Positions 59,743 through 64,000 of a DNA stretch of 64,000 nt are shown in pieces. The translations under genes and the position numbers were made by a program. The notes beneath the pieces were generated by a model, which worked only from the letters and a program-made list of their open reading frames with translations, had not been told where the DNA came from and did no database searches. Origin of the DNA: Sphingomonas kyeonggiensis (GTDB taxonomy: Bacteria; Pseudomonadota; Alphaproteobacteria; Sphingomonadales; Sphingomonadaceae); contig NZ_JACHLN010000002.1 in the NCBI RefSeq assembly GCF_014204495.1, forward strand, positions 992,001-1,056,000, written 5' to 3'. The first letter of the stretch is position 1; every line of letters starts with the position of its first letter.

Positions 59743-61635
59743 CTAGGCGAACAGCCTATTCAGGCTGCGCTCGAGCATCAGCAACTGCCACAGCGTCCGG
59801 CCATGCTCGGCACGGCCTGCCTTGTGGTCCGCCGCCAGCCGCTCGATCGCGTGCAGGTCGAACCAGCCCGTGCTCTGGAGCAGCTTCGAGCGCCCCAGCG
59901 CCGCGGCTTCATCGGCCAGCGCCTTGCGAAACCAGGCGCTGATCGGGGTCACGAAGCCCATCTTGGGCCGATAGAGCACGTCCTTGGGCAGATACGGCTC
60001 CAGTGCCTTCTTCATCAGCCACTTGCCCTGTCCCGCCCGGATACGGAGCGAGGGCGGCAACGTCGCCATGAACTGGACCAGTCGATAATCGAGCAGCGGT
60101 TCGCGCGCCTCCAGGCTCACCGCCATGCTGGCGCGATCGACCTTGGTCAGGATGTCGCCCGGCAGCCAGTGCTGGATATCGGCATATTGCGCCCGGTCGA
60201 GCCCATCGCGCGCCGGCGCCTGGCGCATCGTATCGGTATAACGCTGTTCGGCGGTGTGACCGGCCAGCGCCTTCTTCATTGCATCGCTGTAGAGCGCGGC
60301 CCGCAGTGCCGGCCCGGTAACACCCACTGCCTTGGGATAGGCCTGCTCGCCATTCTCGGCGAGCGCCAGGAAGGTGGTCTTGGCACGGAACGGGCGCGGC
60401 GCCCAGTCGGCCTTGGGATAGAGCCGCCCCAGCGTGCCGAACAGGCTGGTGCGCAGCTCCGGCGGCAGCAGCCCCCGCATCCGCTCCTCAGCCGCGAAGA
60501 ACTTGTAGCGACGGTATCCGGCCAGCGCCTCATCCGCGCCATCGCCCGACAGCGCCACCGTCACGCTCTCGCGCGCCAGTTCGCACACCCGGTAGGTCGG
60601 CAGCGCCGAGGCATCGGCAAAGGGCTCGTCGAACGCATGGACCAGCGTGTCGATCAGCGCGAAATCGTCCGACGCGACCTTGCGCGCCTGATGCGCGGTG
60701 GCGAAGCGCTCCGCGACCATCTGCGCATAGCCGGTCTCGTCATGATCGGCCTCGTCGAAGCCGATCGTGCAGGTCTTCACCGCCGCCTTGCTCGCCTCGG
60801 CCATCAGCGCGACCACCGCCGAGCTGTCGACGCCCCCCGAGAGGAACGCGCCCAGCGGCACATCGGCGATCATCCGCGAGCGCACAGCGCTGCGCATCAT
60901 GTCGAGCAGTTCGGCCTCGAGATCGCGGACCTTGCCCGTCGCGCGCTTCGAGAAGTCGATGTCCCACCAGCGCTGCGGCGCCGGCACCGGCTTGCCGCGT
61001 TCGAGCAGCAGGAAATGCCCTGCGGGCAACTTTTTCACACCGCTCAGGATCGAGGCGTCGTCGGGCACATAGCCGAGACCCAGATAATCCTCGACCGCGC
61101 GGAAATCGGGCGTGCGGCGGAACAGCGGATGCGCCAGCAGCCCCTTCAGCTCCGAGGCGAACGCCACCGCCCCGTCCGACAGCTCGGCATAATGGAGCGG
61201 CTTCACCCCGAAGCGATCGCGCGCGAGGAATAGGCTCTGGCTGCTTGCGTCATAGAGCGCGAAGGCGAACATGCCGTTCAGCCGCTCGAGCATCCGCGGC
61301 CCCCAGGCACGCCAGCCATGGAGCAGCACCTCGGTATCGCTATCGGTGGCGAAGCGCGCGCCCTTGGCCTCCAGCTCGGCGCGGACCTCCTGGAAGTTGT
61401 AGATTTCGCCATTGTAGGTGACGACCACGCCCTGGTCCGGTGTCGCCATAGGCTGCACGCCGCCTTCCAGGTCGATGATCGCCAGGCGCCGATGCCCCAG
61501 CCCCACGCCGGCGGTGACCCATACGCCCGATCCGTCCGGCCCACGATGCACCAGCGCATCAGTCATCTGCACGATGCGCGCGGGGTCCACCGGCTTGGCC
61601 AGCGCGGGATAATAAAGGCCGGCGATGCCGCACAT
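59743..61635 (-). CDS. Exosortase-A-associated asparagine-synthase-like amidotransferase
   Basis: 630 residues: class II glutamine amidotransferase domain with the nucleophile Cys2 (MCGIAGLYYPA), RGPDGSGVW and YNGEIYNF, and a C-terminal asparagine synthase domain with the PP-loop FLSGGVDSSAVVALM. This architecture with the neighbouring xrtA gene matches the amidotransferase 1 of exosortase-A polysaccharide clusters (TIGR03108 type). It is thought to amidate a sugar of the exopolysaccharide (family knowledge). It is 123 nt downstream of xrtA and separated by a REP element. Confidence 0.9.
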   Translation of the reverse strand: MCGIAGLYYPALAKPVDPARIVQMTDALVHRGPDGSGVWVTAGVGLGHRRLAIIDLEGGVQPMATPDQGVVVTYNGEIYNFQEVRAELEAKGARFATDSDTEVLLHGWRAWGPRMLERLNGMFAFALYDASSQSLFLARDRFGVKPLHYAELSDGAVAFASELKGLLAHPLFRRTPDFRAVEDYLGLGYVPDDASILSGVKKLPAGHFLLLERGKPVPAPQRWWDIDFSKRATGKVRDLEAELLDMMRSAVRSRMIADVPLGAFLSGGVDSSAVVALMAEASKAAVKTCTIGFDEADHDETGYAQMVAERFATAHQARKVASDDFALIDTLVHAFDEPFADASALPTYRVCELARESVTVALSGDGADEALAGYRRYKFFAAEERMRGLLPPELRTSLFGTLGRLYPKADWAPRPFRAKTTFLALAENGEQAYPKAVGVTGPALRAALYSDAMKKALAGHTAEQRYTDTMRQAPARDGLDRAQYADIQHWLPGDILTKVDRASMAVSLEAREPLLDYRLVQFMATLPPSLRIRAGQGKWLMKKALEPYLPKDVLYRPKMGFVTPISAWFRKALADEAAALGRSKLLQSTGWFDLHAIERLAADHKAGRAEHGRTLWQLLMLERSLNRLFA

Positions 61636-61663
61636 GCTACGGAGTGTCCCCCAAATCTCTAGT

Positions 61664-61745
61664 CGTCACCCCGGCGGAAGCCGGGGTCTCGCTCGGCTCT
61701 TTTCCCGCACCCTCGCCTGAGATCCCGGCTTTCGCCGGGATGACG
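61664..61745. repeat. Paired REP element
   Basis: CGTCACCCCGGCGGAAGCCGGGG on the left and the arm ending CGCCGGGATGACG on the right, 82 bp, between xrtA and the amidotransferase gene. The two arms differ slightly from each other (CACCCC versus ATCCC). Confidence 0.75.
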
Positions 61746-61758
61746 GGAATTGGCAAGA

Positions 61759-63300
61759 TCAGTGCGTCCCCGTCATGCGATCGGTCAGCCCCTCGACCGG
61801 TCCCATCGCCCCCAGAAAGTCCTGGATCGCGGCATGCGCGCCATTCTCGCTGCCCTGCTCGGCTGAGAGCAGCACTGCCACGCCCGACTGGTTGCCGCCG
61901 AGCAGCTTGGTCTTGAGCGTCTCCAGCTTCACCCGCTTCTCGCTGCCGGTCAGCACGCCGCCGATCCGGTACCAGGTGACGACTTCTCGCTCGACGCGCC
62001 CTGGCCCGGTCATCCGCAGCGCGGCACCGCGGCGCACCGGCCCGAGGTCCTCGATCTTCACCCAGCGGTCATTCTCACGGATCGCGCCGATGCCGAAGCC
62101 GACCAGCTCGCGCCCCTCATGCTGGGTCGCATAGACCGCCACCGCCAGATCGACGCTGCGGCCATTGTCGTCGGCATAGCGCCCGATCAGCATGTGATCG
62201 GCGCCCGGGAAATTGGGTGACCAGGCCGCGCGCGTCGCCGGTGGGACGCGGTGCCAGCCGGGCACCTCCGGCAACGCGATCTGGGCGGGCAGCTTCGAGG
62301 CACGCGCGTCGTTGAGGCTCGACCACCCCAGGAACAGGCTCGCGACCAGCAACACCAGCACGCCCGCGATCGGCGCATCTACACGGCGCGTCGGCACCGC
62401 CTGGAGCTTTCCAGCGTCGAACCAGCGCGCATCGGGGTCGCGGTCGAACCATTTCCAGCCGATCGCCAGCACCGCGGCCATCACCAGCGCGAAGAACACC
62501 CAGCCATAGACGATGTGATCGAAGCCGGTCGCCGCCTCCACCGAAGTCCACCACGCCGCATAGATCGTCCCGAAGGCGCGCAAACCATTCGCCAGGATCG
62601 GCACGACGATCGCAGCGACCATGAACGCCGCGCGCTTGCGCCACGAGACGTAGCAGACATTCGCCACCAGCACGCCGAACGCGATCATCGCGATCACGAA
62701 CTTGGCGCCCGAGCACGCCTCGGCCACTTCGAAATAGCCGTTGGAAGTGGTGATCAGCACTCCGTCCACACTCGCCGGGACCCCGAATGCATGGAGCATC
62801 GGCATGATCATCGTGATCGTGATGTCCTGCAACGGCCCTTCCATGAAGTCGCCGAACGGCACCAGGAACGCCATGTAGCAAAGCGGGAAAAGCACGGCGC
62901 GCGACACGTTCGGCCCCAGCACGCTCACCACCGCCCCCTGCAGCATCAGCACGAGCCCCGCATGACGGAACAGCGCGACGCCCGCGGCATCGCCGACCAT
63001 CCAGCCGAGCCCGCCGCACGCAACGATCGCAAGCCCGGGCCACCAGCCTTGCGGCACGACTTCGCTCAGCTCCACCCGGCGCTGCCAAACCAGCCAGGCG
63101 ATCACCGGGGTGATGAACAGGCAATGCCCGAAGGTCGTGTTGGTCCAGTAGATCGTCGCCAGATCGGCGGTGTCGCGGTGGAAGATCGCCAGCAGCGCCA
63201 CCCAGGCGCCGGCCAGGATCGCGGCATGCCGCTTCCAGCGCGCGTCGAAGGTGGCGGTGGCGGGCATGGGAGCCTGCGCGGGGATCGCTACATCGGCCAT
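61759..63300 (-). CDS. xrtA: Exosortase A fused to an EpsI domain
   Basis: 513 residues from ATG 63300. Residues 1-280 are a polytopic exosortase with the catalytic Cys196 in VAEACSGAKFVIAM and the conserved Arg241 in PILANGLRAFG. The rest (about 310-510) is an EpsI-type periplasmic domain (MLIGRYADDNGRSVDLAVAVY). XrtA cleaves PEP-CTERM sorting signals and is coupled to exopolysaccharide export. PEP-CTERM substrates were not found in the window. Confidence 0.92.
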   Translation of the reverse strand: MADVAIPAQAPMPATATFDARWKRHAAILAGAWVALLAIFHRDTADLATIYWTNTTFGHCLFITPVIAWLVWQRRVELSEVVPQGWWPGLAIVACGGLGWMVGDAAGVALFRHAGLVLMLQGAVVSVLGPNVSRAVLFPLCYMAFLVPFGDFMEGPLQDITITMIMPMLHAFGVPASVDGVLITTSNGYFEVAEACSGAKFVIAMIAFGVLVANVCYVSWRKRAAFMVAAIVVPILANGLRAFGTIYAAWWTSVEAATGFDHIVYGWVFFALVMAAVLAIGWKWFDRDPDARWFDAGKLQAVPTRRVDAPIAGVLVLLVASLFLGWSSLNDARASKLPAQIALPEVPGWHRVPPATRAAWSPNFPGADHMLIGRYADDNGRSVDLAVAVYATQHEGRELVGFGIGAIRENDRWVKIEDLGPVRRGAALRMTGPGRVEREVVTWYRIGGVLTGSEKRVKLETLKTKLLGGNQSGVAVLLSAEQGSENGAHAAIQDFLGAMGPVEGLTDRMTGTH

Positions 63301-63313
63301 CAAAACCAAACCT

Positions 63314-63394
63314 CGTCATCCCCGCGTAGGCGGGGATCCAGAGCCACGAAGGACTCGCTTTGTACCCTGGATCCCCGCCTACGCGGGGATGACG
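63314..63394. repeat. Paired REP element (CCCCGCGTAGGCGGGG type)
   Basis: Outer flanks CGTCA/TGACG enclose arms CCCCGCGTAGGCGGGG and its complement over 81 bp. It is upstream of xrtA, whose promoter may lie near or in it. The arm sequence is a third variant of the family. Confidence 0.8.
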
Positions 63395-63427
63395 GAGAAA
63401 TAGTGAACGCCGCGCCCTTTTCTGGGC

Positions 63428-64000
63428 TCACGCCGCCCGCCGCGGCTTCTTGGGCACGTCGGTCACGCGGGCGACGCGTTCTTCCTTGGCGGGGCGCAGC
63501 GGCTGGCCGAGCACTTCGTCGAGCGGGCTCAGTCGCGCTTCCCAGCTGTATCGATCGATCACCCGCTGGCGCGCCGCCTCGCCCAGTTCGGTCGCTTTGC
63601 GCCGGTTGGAGAGCAGCCGCGTCACATGCTCGGCCATCTCGCCCACGGTGGCGCCGACCAGGATGGTGCCGCCATGGTCGATGCCGGTCGCGGCCGCCTC
63701 GCTGGCCACCACCGGCCGTGCCATCGCCATGCCTTCCAGCACCTTGTTCTGGATGCCGCGCGCCAGCTTGAGCGGCGCCACGACTACCGCCGCCTGCGCC
63801 AGCCAGCCACGCACATCCGGCACTTCGCCGATCACCGCGACGCCCGGATGCTTGCCCAGCGCCTTCACCGCGTCGGTCGGGTTGCGACCGACGATGATGA
63901 AGCGGGCATCGGGATGGACCAGGCGGATATGGGGCAGGATCGTCTCGACGAACCAGGTCACGCCCTCGATGTTCGGGCGATAGTCCATCTGACCGGTGAA
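63428..64000 (-). CDS. Exosortase-A-associated glycosyltransferase (TIGR03087 type), C-terminal fragment
   Basis: The last 190 or so residues are visible: DYRPNIEGVTWFVETILPHI, RFIIVGRNPTDAVKAL, PLKLARGIQNKVLEGMAMA and a final positively charged tail. This is the GT-B C-terminal half of the family 1/4 glycosyltransferases found in exosortase-A clusters. The start is outside the window (the frame remains open through base 64000). It builds part of the exopolysaccharide. Confidence 0.88.
   Translation of the reverse strand, partial: FTGQMDYRPNIEGVTWFVETILPHIRLVHPDARFIIVGRNPTDAVKALGKHPGVAVIGEVPDVRGWLAQAAVVVAPLKLARGIQNKVLEGMAMARPVVASEAAATGIDHGGTILVGATVGEMAEHVTRLLSNRRKATELGEAARQRVIDRYSWEARLSPLDEVLGQPLRPAKEERVARVTDVPKKPRRAA

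Overview
The window looks like chromosomal DNA from a GC-rich alphaproteobacterium of the order Sphingomonadales, most plausibly Sphingomonas in the strict sense. The signs are a ChpT phosphotransferase, the rluD-rpoH pair, 4.5S RNA next to dnaX-ybaB, an exosortase-A exopolysaccharide locus, and an ornithine decarboxylase beside a deoxyhypusine-synthase-like enzyme. The last pair fits the sym-homospermidine that is the marker polyamine of Sphingomonas sensu stricto. No rRNA, tRNA, CRISPR array, transposase or prophage was found. The species assignment is inference from gene content and order.

Layout. 1-1.4 kb: end of a DUF2383 gene, a CGNR zinc-finger regulator and a divergent lipocalin-like secreted protein around a clear operator. 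1.5-10 kb: the ffh-rpsP-rimM-trmD-rplS translation/SRP operon on the minus strand, split between rimM and trmD by a phosphoesterase, a serine hydrolase, a GRDP/TIGR04222 membrane pair and an opposite-strand FAD reductase. 10-17 kb: a GGDEF/EAL protein, DUF924, then mtaB-ftsY-yciB-clc. 17-23 kb: sodB, pspF and a large sigma-54 controlled phage-shock (psp) operon. Beyond pspABC it carries five more membrane-anchored coiled-coil proteins and two microproteins too short for routine gene calling. 23-25.4 kb: sufE, a ferredoxin/J-domain pair and RNase P RNA. 25.4-31.4 kb: an amidase and the chemotaxis operon cheA-W-Y-B-R. 31.5-40.4 kb: accessory genes (two beta-lactamase-fold hydrolases, chpT, an orphan PAS histidine kinase, a GH95 glycosidase, an EF-hand protein). 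40.5-46.7 kb: M67 peptidase, rluD, rpoH, mtgA, NUDIX, ybaB, dnaX and 4.5S RNA. 47-53.9 kb: GNAT, ferredoxin and two tandem cysteine desulfurases, small membrane proteins and a threonine dehydratase. 54-56.6 kb: polyamine module. 56.8-59.6 kb: FAD monooxygenase, TetR, MAPEG. 59.7-64 kb: exosortase-A locus, cut by the window edge.

The most interesting region is the expanded psp operon (19.6-23.0 kb). After pspA, pspB and pspC comes a run of short proteins, most built as one N-terminal membrane helix plus a coiled coil ending in a shared tail (VLERIVTD, then EIxxLR) that is also recognisable in PspB and PspC. The operon opens with a 35-residue microprotein followed by a strong hairpin before pspA. 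Other observations: four convergent gene pairs share one CTAG as both stop codons; an opposite-strand gene sits inside the trmD operon; dispersed paired palindromes include two nearly identical 77-bp copies; and several enzymes have altered key residues.

Start codons were chosen from ribosome-binding sites and family-typical N termini. All functional calls come from reading motifs by eye; no database search was possible.
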